Of a stretch of DNA of 64,000 nucleotides, positions 8,764 through 16,800 are shown piece by piece. Within the stretch, counting starts at the first letter, position 1, and every line of letters starts with the position of its first letter. Under the pieces are notes generated by a model. That model did no database searches. It saw only the letters and a program-made list of their open reading frames with translations, and was not told the DNA's origin. The stretch lies in NCBI GenBank assembly GCA_036399015.1, contig DASWNW010000075.1, positions 1-64,000 of the forward strand. Direction: 5' to 3'. The position numbers and the translations under genes were made by a program. Source of the DNA: QHVT01 sp036399015. GTDB lineage: Bacteria; Acidobacteriota; Thermoanaerobaculia; Gp7-AA8.

Positions 8764-9834
8764 TCACCGCGACGCGAGGCTCACTGCGACCCGCGACTCC
8801 CCCAGCTCGATCCCCGTCCAGTAGAGCTGTTCCGTCGTCGCCACCAGCGCCAGGTGTGCGGTCAGGGCGAAACCGGCCGAGAGCTTCACCACCGGCGCGA
8901 GCTCGGTTCCGGCGGAGCGCGGGAGCAACTGGTGTTCGTCCGACCAGTCGGCGACCTCCAACCCGCCCCCTACCTCCACGAACCAGCGCGGCCGCGTGAG
9001 CACCTCCGTGGTCCAGTCGATGCCGGCGCCGGTGATCGTCTTTCCCCGCTCGTTTTCCGGGTAGCCCATGAAGACCGTCTTTTGCGTCGACTCGTGCGCC
9101 GACGTCATGTACGTCACGCCGATCGCGGAGCGCTCGCTCAGGCGGCGGGCGGCGGTGAGGCGGGTGAAGGGGGCACGCGACAGGTCGAGGTCCTCGCCGA
9201 AGAGGCCGGGCGACGAGATCCCGACGCCGGCGCTGAACCGCCACGGTGACGGCGCGGGCGTGTCGCCGAAGACCATCAGGAACGACGTGTCGCGCATGCG
9301 CAGCGACTCGCCGCTCATCAGCAGCGCCGACTCCCGGTATGCAGCGCGGAACCGCACGCCGCTCGCCAGCGGTACCTCCGCCGACGCCTCCGCCATCACC
9401 GTGCCGCCCGCCTGTCCGTCGTCGCTCGCGGCGGCACCGGCGCCGCCGCGCAGGCCCCACGTCACGTGCAGGAAGTCGGTGACGGCACCCGCGGTCGCGA
9501 CGGCCGAGGCGATGTAGATGTCGCGCTGGCTGACGTTGTATTCGGTGCTGGCGACGCTCAGTTCGGCGCCGGTGACGAGGTCGGCGCGCGGGAGCCAGGA
9601 GCGCCGCTGCTCGCCGCCGAGGCGGAAGCCGATGGAGTTGTCGAGATTGGCGCGCGCGAAATCGGAGCTCTCACAGCGGTCGTGCTGCTGGTCGGGCGGA
9701 CAGTCGACGTTGTGTCCGTGCAGGCCGCCGGTGGTGCGCCAGGCCGTGCCGATGCCGCCGGTGTAAATGCGCCAGGAAGCGGCGGCGGATTGCGCGAGGA
9801 GGAGAAACGGGAGGATGAGTATGATGCGCCACAT
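8764..9834 (-). CDS. Predicted outer-membrane beta-barrel-like secreted protein
   Basis: The 356-residue product has an N-terminal signal peptide (WRIILILPFLLLAQSAAAS). The rest alternates short polar and hydrophobic segments typical of outer-membrane beta-strands, ending WTGIELGESRVAVSLASR. There are several aromatic-flanked strands (FRLGGEQRRSW, DFLHVTWGLRGG, WRFSAGVGI). Two Cys lie near the N-terminus (CPPDQQHDRCES). No enzymatic motif is visible and I do not recognise a named family. It is followed on the same strand by the short acidic gene at 8352. Confidence 0.6.
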   Translation of the reverse strand: MWRIILILPFLLLAQSAAASWRIYTGGIGTAWRTTGGLHGHNVDCPPDQQHDRCESSDFARANLDNSIGFRLGGEQRRSWLPRADLVTGAELSVASTEYNVSQRDIYIASAVATAGAVTDFLHVTWGLRGGAGAAASDDGQAGGTVMAEASAEVPLASGVRFRAAYRESALLMSGESLRMRDTSFLMVFGDTPAPSPWRFSAGVGISSPGLFGEDLDLSRAPFTRLTAARRLSERSAIGVTYMTSAHESTQKTVFMGYPENERGKTITGAGIDWTTEVLTRPRWFVEVGGGLEVADWSDEHQLLPRSAGTELAPVVKLSAGFALTAHLALVATTEQLYWTGIELGESRVAVSLASR

Positions 9835-9869
9835 CGCGGCGGCGCATCATACCCGAAGACTTATGGACG

Positions 9870-10559
9870 TTATTCGAAGCGCATCGAGCTCGTACGGTTA
9901 TTGAAGCCGTAATTGTCGAGGTCCTGGACGATCAGGCCGCCCTCGATGTACAGCGCGTATGGGTCGTCGCAGCCGGGCTGCTCCTCATTCACGAAATTGC
10001 GGCACGCGTAAAGCGTCGTCCAGTACCAGTCGCACGCCGCGTAGACGCAGGAGATGCTGTTGTTCCAGCTGATCGAGTCGAGCTCCGTATACGAGTCGTT
10101 CGGCGGGTACATGGTGAGGTAGGTCGAGTCCCCGCACCAGCGCGATTTCTCGAACCGGGAGTAACTGTTCGTCCAGGAACAGTAGCCCGGCCAGTTCGGC
10201 GTCACTTTCGCGCCGTTGGAGGAGACGGCGGGCGTGCGCCGCTTCATGTACGTCTGGGCGACGTCGCGCGACGTGAAGACGTGGAAGGTGCCCTTCTCAT
10301 AGTCCTCCCGGGTGATGACCCAGGTCAGCGGCCCGTCCGGCAGGGGCGTGTTCGCCGGGAACTCGACGCCGTCGAAGACGTACGCGATTTTCGGCGTCCG
10401 GTCGTACCGGTCCTGCAGGTCGGCCGCCCGACCGGCGCGCGACACAGCGGCGTCGGCGCGATCCGGCTGGTCGGCGGCGGCGCGCGCCGGCCCCTCGGCG
10501 AACGTGGAGATCGAGAACAGAAGAAGAGTAGCGACGAAGAGAGCAGTACGGATTTTCAC
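9870..10559 (-). CDS. Secreted Cys/Tyr/Trp-rich protein of unknown family
   Basis: The start is GTG at 10559, preceded by a good ribosome site (AAAGGAGAAGACT-GTG). It gives a 229-residue product with a signal peptide (VKIRTALFVATLLLFSISTFA). A longer in-frame start at 10664 would hide the signal peptide and is rejected. After a helical polar segment comes a domain with FDGVEFPANTPLPDGPLTWV, and then a Trp/Tyr-rich region with six Cys (GYCSW, RWCG, SCVYAACDW, YACRN, PGCDD) suggesting disulfides in an exported protein. The family is not recognised. The intergenic DNA upstream carries repeated ATGGCAC boxes, and a small HTH gene lies immediately upstream. Confidence 0.65.
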   Translation of the reverse strand: MKIRTALFVATLLLFSISTFAEGPARAAADQPDRADAAVSRAGRAADLQDRYDRTPKIAYVFDGVEFPANTPLPDGPLTWVITREDYEKGTFHVFTSRDVAQTYMKRRTPAVSSNGAKVTPNWPGYCSWTNSYSRFEKSRWCGDSTYLTMYPPNDSYTELDSISWNNSISCVYAACDWYWTTLYACRNFVNEEQPGCDDPYALYIEGGLIVQDLDNYGFNNRTSSMRFE

Positions 10560-10641
10560 AGTCTTCTCCTTTATGAATTGAGCTTCGTCCGCAACCTTCC
10601 GCTTCCACCGGTGAAAAGCGGCGCCGCGGCGCATTGTGAAT

Positions 10642-10684
10642 ATGGCACGGCCGCGGCGCGGCATGACGTGCCATGTTGTGCCAT
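10642..10684. promoter_or_regulatory. Cluster of ATGGCAC / GTGCCAT boxes (candidate operator)
   Basis: One ATGGCAC (10642-10648) and two GTGCCAT boxes (10668-10674, 10678-10684) give an inverted pair plus a direct repeat with 10-bp spacing. They lie in the 124-bp gap between the small HTH gene and the secreted protein gene it precedes, where a promoter for the latter must lie. Spacing of one helical turn between the direct repeats fits a dimeric regulator. The regulator is unknown. Confidence 0.35.
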
Positions 10685-11112
10685 CAATATGGAGCGGTGG
10701 CCGCCGCCCGTACGTGCAGCAGCCGCACGCGCGTGAGAAAATCCGCCGGCGTCACCGGGATGTCCTCACTCCACGACCTGTAGCAGGAGCGGCGCGACGA
10801 ACAGGCCGCGAACATTTCCTTTACAGAGGGAATGACCGGACGCTCGCACAGACGCGCGATGATTTCCTGCGTCCGCGGCGAGCAGCGCGCGAGGTCGACG
10901 TTGTATTCGGCCAGCGCGGCATGAACCGCGGCCGCCACGCGCGCCGCCGAGCCGTGGCTCCACTGCACGAACTCCTCCGGGCTGTCGAAGCGGAGCACCG
11001 GCGCATTGGCGGCGCGCACCTGCACCGGGATGTCGCTCGGGGCAATCACGACCACGGTCGGCCTGGCGGAGGCACGGAGAACCGGCGATCCATCCTCACG
11101 ACACACAGACAT
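10684..11112 (-). CDS. Small AraC-like helix-turn-helix protein
   Basis: The 142-residue product starts at ATG 11112, with GAGGGAG about 5 bases upstream; an earlier in-frame ATG at 11130 has no such site. The N-terminal half (ARPTVVVIAPSDIPVQ, LRFDSPEEFVQWS) is not recognised. The C-terminal half resembles the first HTH of AraC-family regulators: RTQEIIARLCE, then SVKEMFAACSSRRSCYRSW and PVTPADFLTRVRLLH. The second HTH helix pair is missing, so the protein ends early compared with AraC domains. It may regulate the secreted protein gene directly downstream, given the boxes between them. Confidence 0.5.
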   Translation of the reverse strand: MSVCREDGSPVLRASARPTVVVIAPSDIPVQVRAANAPVLRFDSPEEFVQWSHGSAARVAAAVHAALAEYNVDLARCSPRTQEIIARLCERPVIPSVKEMFAACSSRRSCYRSWSEDIPVTPADFLTRVRLLHVRAAATAPY

Positions 11113-11292
11113 ACGTCTCCCTCGGTACACCGTCCAGATCCAGATGGTTCCGGCCGCGCGCGGATCAGGCGGAGGCCGGCTTTAAGGGTGGCGATCTATC
11201 TCGCCATCAATATCTGACGCAGGCCTGCCTTTGTCAAGAGGATCGGCAACCGCGGTAGCGATATGGCGTGTCGTTCCGAGGAGGCGGCTGAG

Positions 11293-11323
11293 AAGGGCGG
11301 CGGGCTTCCCGCCGCCGCCCTTT
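11293..11323 (-). terminator. GC hairpin after the first tandem paralogue gene
   Basis: AAGGGCGGCGGGC and its partner CGCCGCCGCCCTTT form a strong stem-loop 12 bp beyond the stop of the gene at 11336 (read on the minus strand). The following bases are only weakly T-rich (CTTCTC), so it is a possible but not canonical intrinsic terminator. Confidence 0.45.
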
Positions 11324-11335
11324 CAAAAGAACAGC

Positions 11336-11869
11336 CTACTGCTTCGCCGCGACCGCCGCGTCGTCGTCGGCGTTATCCGCCTTCGTCGTGCGCGACGGGC
11401 GGGTGAGGGCGCGCTTCATCTGGTCCACGTGCGTCTTGAGCCAGTTTCCGGCGCCGGTTTCGACGAAGATGCGAGCCATCTTGTCGACGATGCGAGCGAT
11501 GCCCACCGCGGCCAGCTTCTTGCGCAGCACGGCCATGCGCACCTGACGCGCGAGCTCCCCCGCCTCGGCGATCACCTGCGCGTACGCGACTTCGGCGGCG
11601 TGAGTGAGACGAAGAACGTCGGCAGCCTTCGGCGGCGTACCGGAGAGATCCGGCGCCGCCTCCGAGATGACCGCACCACGTTCCAGATAAATCCCCGGCG
11701 TGCGCGACGCCAGCCGCAGCTCGCTCGTCGTGAGCGGCTCTCTGTCGTTGTCGTCGATGAACTCCGCCGCCATGGCCCGCAGGACGGCCACTTTCCTGGC
11801 GGCGTCGGCCTGCAGGTCTTCGACGGTGAACCCTTTCTCGGGCTCGTCTTTCCCATTAAAGAAACCCAT
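11336..11869 (-). CDS. Tandem paralogue A, unknown family (FFNGKDEP-type)
   Basis: The 177-residue soluble protein starts MGFFNGKDEPEKGFTVEDLQ. The start ATG 11869 has GAGGAAT about 7 bases upstream. It is mostly helical and charged. A conserved core (LRAMAAEFIDDNDREPLTTS, ASRTPGIYLE, ARQVRMAVLRKKLAAVGIAR, ETGAGNWLKTHVDQMKR) aligns along its whole length with the gene at 12089, and the C-terminus is a low-complexity basic/acidic tail. There is no signal peptide or membrane segment. I do not recognise the family. The two genes are a recent tandem duplication on the same strand, separated by a spacer of about 220 bp with three 20-bp direct repeats. Confidence 0.65.
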   Translation of the reverse strand: MGFFNGKDEPEKGFTVEDLQADAARKVAVLRAMAAEFIDDNDREPLTTSELRLASRTPGIYLERGAVISEAAPDLSGTPPKAADVLRLTHAAEVAYAQVIAEAGELARQVRMAVLRKKLAAVGIARIVDKMARIFVETGAGNWLKTHVDQMKRALTRPSRTTKADNADDDAAVAAKQ

Positions 11870-12010
11870 AATGAAATTCCTCGATTAAATGCGGTTCGTC
11901 GTTGCACGGCCACGCGCCGTGCGCTTCTCGGTTCGTCTTCGCGGGGGTGCTCTTGCTCGTGCGTTCATACCTGCTTTGACGCAGGAGCACCCTCTGCCGC
12001 TTCCCCTCGT

Positions 12011-12070
12011 CCTGATGAATTTCCAGGAATCCTGATGAATCTTCAGGAATCGTGAAGAATCTTCAGGACG
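12011..12070. repeat. Three 20-bp direct repeats between the tandem paralogues
   Basis: Three contiguous 20-base units (12011-12030, 12031-12050, 12051-12070) share the pattern CCTGATGAATCTTCAGGAAT. Each unit with its neighbour also forms a dyad TCCTGA-7-TCAGGA. The AT content is clearly higher than the surroundings. The array sits upstream of paralogue A and just after the stop of paralogue B, a position suited to an operator or a terminator/promoter cluster. Confidence 0.85.
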
Positions 12071-12088
12071 CGAGCCGTCTTCCGGCCG

Positions 12089-12586
12089 TCAGCGAGGCCG
12101 CTGCTTGCGATGCCACGGACGTCCGGGAATGCGCCTGAGCTGATCGACGTGCGTCCGGAGCCACTGTCCGGCGCCGGTGTCGACGAGCAGGCCGGCGCGA
12201 CGGTGCACGTAACGGGCGATCGTCACGGCGGTCAGGTTCTTGCGCCAGATGGCCATGCGGATCTGGCGCGCCAGCCGTTCCGCCTCCTCGAGCAGCGGGG
12301 CGTAGATCGCGTTCGCCGCCTGCGTGAGACGGAGGGTCTCGGCGGCCCGCGGCGGCGCGTCGATCTGCGGTGCGGCGTCACAGAGCGCGGCGCTCTTCTC
12401 CAGATAGACCAGCGGCGTCCGCGACGCGGCGCAGATCTCCTTGCGGGTGAGCGGCTCCGTCGCGCCGTCGTCGATGAACTCCGCGGCGATGGCCCGCAAG
12501 AGGGCCAGTTTCTTCTCCGCGTCCGCCTGCAGATCCTCGATCGTGAATCCCTGGTCGGGTTCGTCCTTGCCGTTGAAAAAGCTCAT
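12089..12586 (-). CDS. Tandem paralogue B, unknown family (FFNGKDEP-type)
   Basis: The 165-residue protein starts MSFFNGKDEPDQGFTIEDLQ at ATG 12586, chosen because it matches the start of its neighbour at 11869; GAGGACG lies just upstream. An in-frame ATG at 12634 would add 16 unrelated residues. The conserved core matches paralogue A: ALLRAIAAEFIDDGATEPLT, ASRTPLVYLEKSA, LARQIRMAIWRKNLTAVTIA, DTGAGQWLRTHVDQLRR. It is soluble, helical and of unknown function. The pair lies between a small HTH gene and the 21-bp repeat region. Confidence 0.65.
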   Translation of the reverse strand: MSFFNGKDEPDQGFTIEDLQADAEKKLALLRAIAAEFIDDGATEPLTRKEICAASRTPLVYLEKSAALCDAAPQIDAPPRAAETLRLTQAANAIYAPLLEEAERLARQIRMAIWRKNLTAVTIARYVHRRAGLLVDTGAGQWLRTHVDQLRRIPGRPWHRKQRPR

Positions 12587-12770
12587 GCTCGTCCTCGGGG
12601 GGATTTGACCGGTCCAACCGATGCGCGGCCACACGCCGCACGCCCTTTTTCATTTGGACGTGCCGACCCCCGCAAAGGTTTCGCTGCCCCCTCGAGATGC
12701 CATGCGGACCGCCCGTGCGAGCCCCCTCCCACCGTGTCATGATCCAGGCACGGTCCGCGACGAACGGGCG

Positions 12771-13061
12771 ATGAAACGGCAAAAGATGAATCGCGCCATT
12801 ACCAGCGGCCGATGGAAGGTCCTGGGCCATGTCCCTCTCGACGAACCCCTGCAGCGCGAGCCGGCGTTCTTCAAGCAGGACCCGCTCTCCGGGGAGCTGA
12901 CGCTGTACCGCTCGGGAACCGAGTATCCAGCGAGCGCTGAAGAGTGCCAAGAGCTGGAACGGGCTGCCGTCTGGGACCCGGAGCATGTCGAGGACCGCCT
13001 TCGCGACCATTTCGACGGACGATCGAACCGCTGGGTGGAGTCTCTTCGCGCGAGGTCCTGA
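12771..13061 (+). CDS. Small hypothetical protein
   Basis: A 96-residue frame whose composition looks protein-like: GRWKVLGHVPLDEPLQREPA, FFKQDPLSGELTLYRSG, SAEECQELERAAVWDPEHVE. Starts at 12771 (MKRQKMNR) and 12786 are both possible and neither has a clear ribosome site. It is acidic, without signal or membrane segment, and not recognised. It ends 3 bp before the first stray copy of the 21-bp repeat unit, and the downstream small membrane gene begins inside that unit. Confidence 0.45.
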   Translation: MKRQKMNRAITSGRWKVLGHVPLDEPLQREPAFFKQDPLSGELTLYRSGTEYPASAEECQELERAAVWDPEHVEDRLRDHFDGRSNRWVESLRARS

Positions 13062-13077
13062 CGGCGTGACAAATCCA

Positions 13078-13347
13078 ATGGCTCGCGCGATGCGGGTCGT
13101 TCTCGGCCTCGGCGCCATCTCCGCTACCTGCTTCCTGGTGCAAGGCAGCTTCGGTGCAGGCCATGGCGGGACCCTCGACCGGGTCATCTTCATCTCGGCA
13201 TTGCCGTGGTCGCTCGTGCCGTGGCCGGTGCGAAGCGACTTCGTCTCGCTCGTGTTGTTGCCGGTCGTTCTCAATGCGAGCATCGTGGCCGGTCTACGAG
13301 CCCTGATGCGGCGGCGGCAGAGGCGCTGCGGGCGCCGGTGCGCGTGA
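13078..13347 (+). CDS. Small membrane protein bounded by 21-bp repeat units
   Basis: An 89-residue product with two or three hydrophobic segments (MRVVLGLGAISATCFLV, RVIFISALPWSLVPW, FVSLVLLPVVLNASIVAGL) and a basic C-terminus (ALMRRRQRR). The ATG at 13078 is the ATG inside an isolated copy of the 21-bp unit (13065-13085), and the TGA at 13345-13347 lies inside the first unit of the main array. There is no ribosome site in the usual position. Function unknown. Possibly an inner-membrane small protein. Confidence 0.5.
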   Translation: MARAMRVVLGLGAISATCFLVQGSFGAGHGGTLDRVIFISALPWSLVPWPVRSDFVSLVLLPVVLNASIVAGLRALMRRRQRRCGRRCA

Positions 13348-13762
13348 GAAACCCAATGGCTCACGTGAGAAACCCAATGGCTCACGTGACAAACCCAATG
13401 CCTCGCGTGAGGAATCCGATGCCTCGCGTGAGAAACCCAATGCCTCGCGTGAGGAATCCAATGGCTCGCGTGAGGAATCCAATGGCTCACGTGACAAACC
13501 CAATGCCTCGCGTGAGAAACCCAATGGCTCACGTGAGAAACCCAATGGCTCACGTGAGAAACCCAATGGCTCGCGTGACAAACCCAATGGCTCGCGTGAG
13601 AAAGCCAATGGCTAACGTGAGAAACCCAATGGCGTAGCCATTAGATCCAATGGCTCGCGTGACAAACCTAATGGCTCACGTGAGAAAGCCAATGGCTCAC
13701 GTGAGAAAGCCAATGGCTCGCGTGAGAAACCCAATGGCGTAGCCATTGGATCCAATGCCGTA
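13343..13762. repeat. 21-bp minisatellite, 20 contiguous units
   Basis: Twenty exactly 21-bp units follow without spacers, consensus CGTGAGAAACCCAATGGCTC plus A or G. Variation is confined to a few positions (GAGAAA/GACAAA/GAGGAA, CCC/TCC/GCC, GGCTC/GCCTC). Adjacent units create the palindrome CTCACGTGAG at their junctions. Twice (13616-13657 and 13721-13762) the pattern changes to AATGGC-GTA-GCCATT, a hairpin that closes each sub-array without losing the 21-bp register. Two forward and two reverse frames are open because 21 is divisible by three. I regard these as by-products, not genes. An isolated unit lies at 13065-13085. Confidence 0.93.
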
Positions 13763-13871
13763 GCCATCCGAAAGTCACGTCGCGCCCCTCGGACGGCTGC
13801 GGTACACTCTCCCCCACTGCCATCGGTCACCACGGTACGGCGGGAAACTCAGATCACCCGGGAGCGCCGTT

Positions 13872-16800
13872 TTGAACAAACCGGCCGTACTACTGCTGCT
13901 CTGCCTCCTCACGTCCCCTCTCTCCGCGGCGACGTTCACCGTCACCTCGGCGAACGACAGCGGGCCGGGAACCCTCCGGCAGGCCATCCTCGACGCCAAC
14001 GCGGCCGGAGCGGGGCCGCACATCATCCGCTTCGCCATGCCGGGCAGCCTGCGCACGATCGGGCTCGTGTCGCCGCTTCCCATCCTCACGGCCACCGAGA
14101 CGCTCGTCGACGCCACGACGCAGCCGGGGTACGCCGGCGCGCCGGTGGTCATGCTCCACGGCGGCGGCGCCGGCGAGGGGGCGTACGGCCTTCGCGTCGC
14201 CGGGGCCGGGTCCAAAATCCGAGGATTCGTCATCAACGGGTTCAGCGGCGCGGGCGTGTACGTCACGGCCCCCGGCGTCGAGATCATGAACAACTACATC
14301 GGCCTCGGCATGGATGGCGTCCTGGCGGTGCCGAACCAGCGCGGCGTGGTCTGCGCCGACGGCTGCCGCGCGATCTCCATCGGCAGCCCGTCCGGCAACG
14401 ACCGCAACGTCATCAGCGGCAATGCCCGCGAAGGCATCTCCCTCGCCTCCGCCGGGTCGGGCAACCGCATCCGCTCGAACTACATCGGCACCGACGCCAC
14501 CGGCACGCTCGCGTGCCCGAATTTCGTCGGCATCGGATGGGCGGACTCGGACGGGCGCATCGGCGACCTGACCCTCGAGGACGGCAACGTGATCTCCGGC
14601 AACATGGTGCACGGCATCCTCGTGGCCGGCGCGACTCCCGAGACGTACGTCCACTACAACCGCATCGGCATCGCCTCCAACTGGACGCCGCTCGGCAACG
14701 GCAACGACGGCGTGTCGATCGCCGCGAGCGGCGTTTACCTGGGCGAGAACCTCATCGCGTACAACCGCGGCCACGGCGTCACCGTCGCCGGCACGGGGCA
14801 CGAAGGGAACACGATCCGCCACAACCACATCCATTCCAACGGCGGACGCGCCATCGCCCTCGGCACCCACGGCAGCACGATGCCGAACGACCTCCTCGAC
14901 GCCGACGCCGGCTACGCGAACAACCTGCAGAACCACCCGGTGGTGACCCAGGCCACCTGGGACGCCGGCACGCTCACGGCCCGGGTGACGCTGCACAGCA
15001 CCCCGCACACCTCCTTCACGATCGACCTCTACTCGAACGAGTCCTGCGACGGCGGCATCTTCGGGGAAGCAGCGAACTGGCATCGCGCGGTCGAGGCGAT
15101 CACCGGCGCCGACGGCAACGCCGCCATCGACGCGAGCTTCCCCTACGCCGGCACCGGCTTCATCACCGCCACCGCCACGCATCGCTCCAACGGCGACACC
15201 TCGGAGCTCTCCCAGTGCCGCGTGGTCCTCAACGCGCAGCCGAGCAGCGTCGAGTGGGAGACCGCGACGCTGAAGGTGATCGAAGGGCGGGACGAGTTCG
15301 CGACGCTCACCCTCACCCGCTCCGGCAGCACCGCCGGCCCGGCGTCGGTGGAAGTGGTGCCGCACGGCGGCTCCGGCGACTACCTGGCGCCCGCCGACTC
15401 GCGCGTGGCCTGGGAAGACGGCGACGGCACGCCGAAGACGGTGCGCATCCCGATCGTCGCCGACGATCTGTTCGAGCAGCCGGAGGAGTTCTCGGTGGAA
15501 GTGCGCAACGCCACCGGCGCCACGCTCGGCGCGACCACGTTCGCGCAGGTCACCATCGAGGAAGACCTCAGCGGACCAGCCGAGGCGGCCGACCTCTGGG
15601 TGGCGATCACGACCCGCTCGACCTGGGCGGCAGGCGGCCATCCGATCGGCTATGAGATCAACGTGAGGAACATGGGGCCGAACACCGCGCGCGGCGCCAC
15701 CCTGACGAACGTGCTGCCGCCGCAGTTGCTCTTCGAGCAACTCTTCGCGCCGCCCGGCTGGTCGTGCACGACGCCCGCCGCCGGAACGAACGGGACGATC
15801 GCCTGCACCACCACCGGCCTTCCGGCCGGAAACGGCTCGTCGGTCTACTTTCATCTCTCCGCGCGGGTGGCGTTCGACGCCACCGGCACCATCGTCAACA
15901 CGGCTACGGTCACGCACCTCGGCAGCGACCCCGATCCGAGCAACTCGACCCGCCCCTCGGAGCCGACGGTGGTGCAGGCCACGAGCGCCGACGTCTCGGT
16001 GACGAAGACCGCGAACCAGACCGTCGCGCCGGCCGGAAGCGGGTTCACGTACGAGATCACGATCAGGAACGCGGGACCGGACGTCGCCTACCAGGTGACG
16101 ATGACCGACGTGCTGCCGCCGCAACTGCAGTTCCTCTCGCGGCAGGTCCGGGACTCGCTCGAGGCGCAGTTTTCCTGCACGAGTCCGGCGGTGGAAACGA
16201 ACGGCACCGTCACCTGCACCTCGTTCCAGATGCAGCCCGGCACGTCGGTGACGATCGCGCTGCACGTGCGCGTCGCGCCGGACGCGAGCTCCGGCATCGT
16301 CAGGAACACCGCCACCGTCACCACCGCCACCGGCGATCCCGATCTCGACGACCATCAGGCGACCGCCGCGGACGTGGAGCTCACGGCCGGCGCCGCCCTG
16401 TCGATCCACAAATACACCGACGCGACCACCGCACTCCCCGACTCGATCTTCGACTACGTCATCTCGATCGACAACCGCGGACCGAGCGCCGCGACCGACG
16501 TGGTGGTGACGGACGTGCTCCCGGCGGGCCTGCTGTTCGAGCGGGCAGGGGCGCCGGGCGGCTTCACGTGCACCGGTCCGGCCGTGGGGACGAACGGCAC
16601 CGTCACCTGTACGGCGCCCACCTTCCCGGCGAACCGCGGGGCCGTTTTCTCGATCCTCGTGCGCGTCGCTCCCGACGCGACGGGCGGCGCGGTCACCAAT
16701 ACCGCCACCGTCACCAGCTCCGCCACCGATCACGACGTCTCCGACAACCGGTTCTCCGCCGAGCCGGTGACGATCGCCGCGCCGGCACGCGGCGAGCGGG

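Noticed and set aside
13206..13637. Coding region for a VRNPMAH-repeat protein (also reverse EPLGFSR repeats)
   Set aside because: Several frames are open on both strands because the unit is 21 bp; there is no start signal and the array begins inside the preceding stop codon. Kept as DNA repeat.
13343..13762. CRISPR array for the 21-bp repeats
   Set aside because: Units are contiguous without unique spacers, and no cas gene is near.
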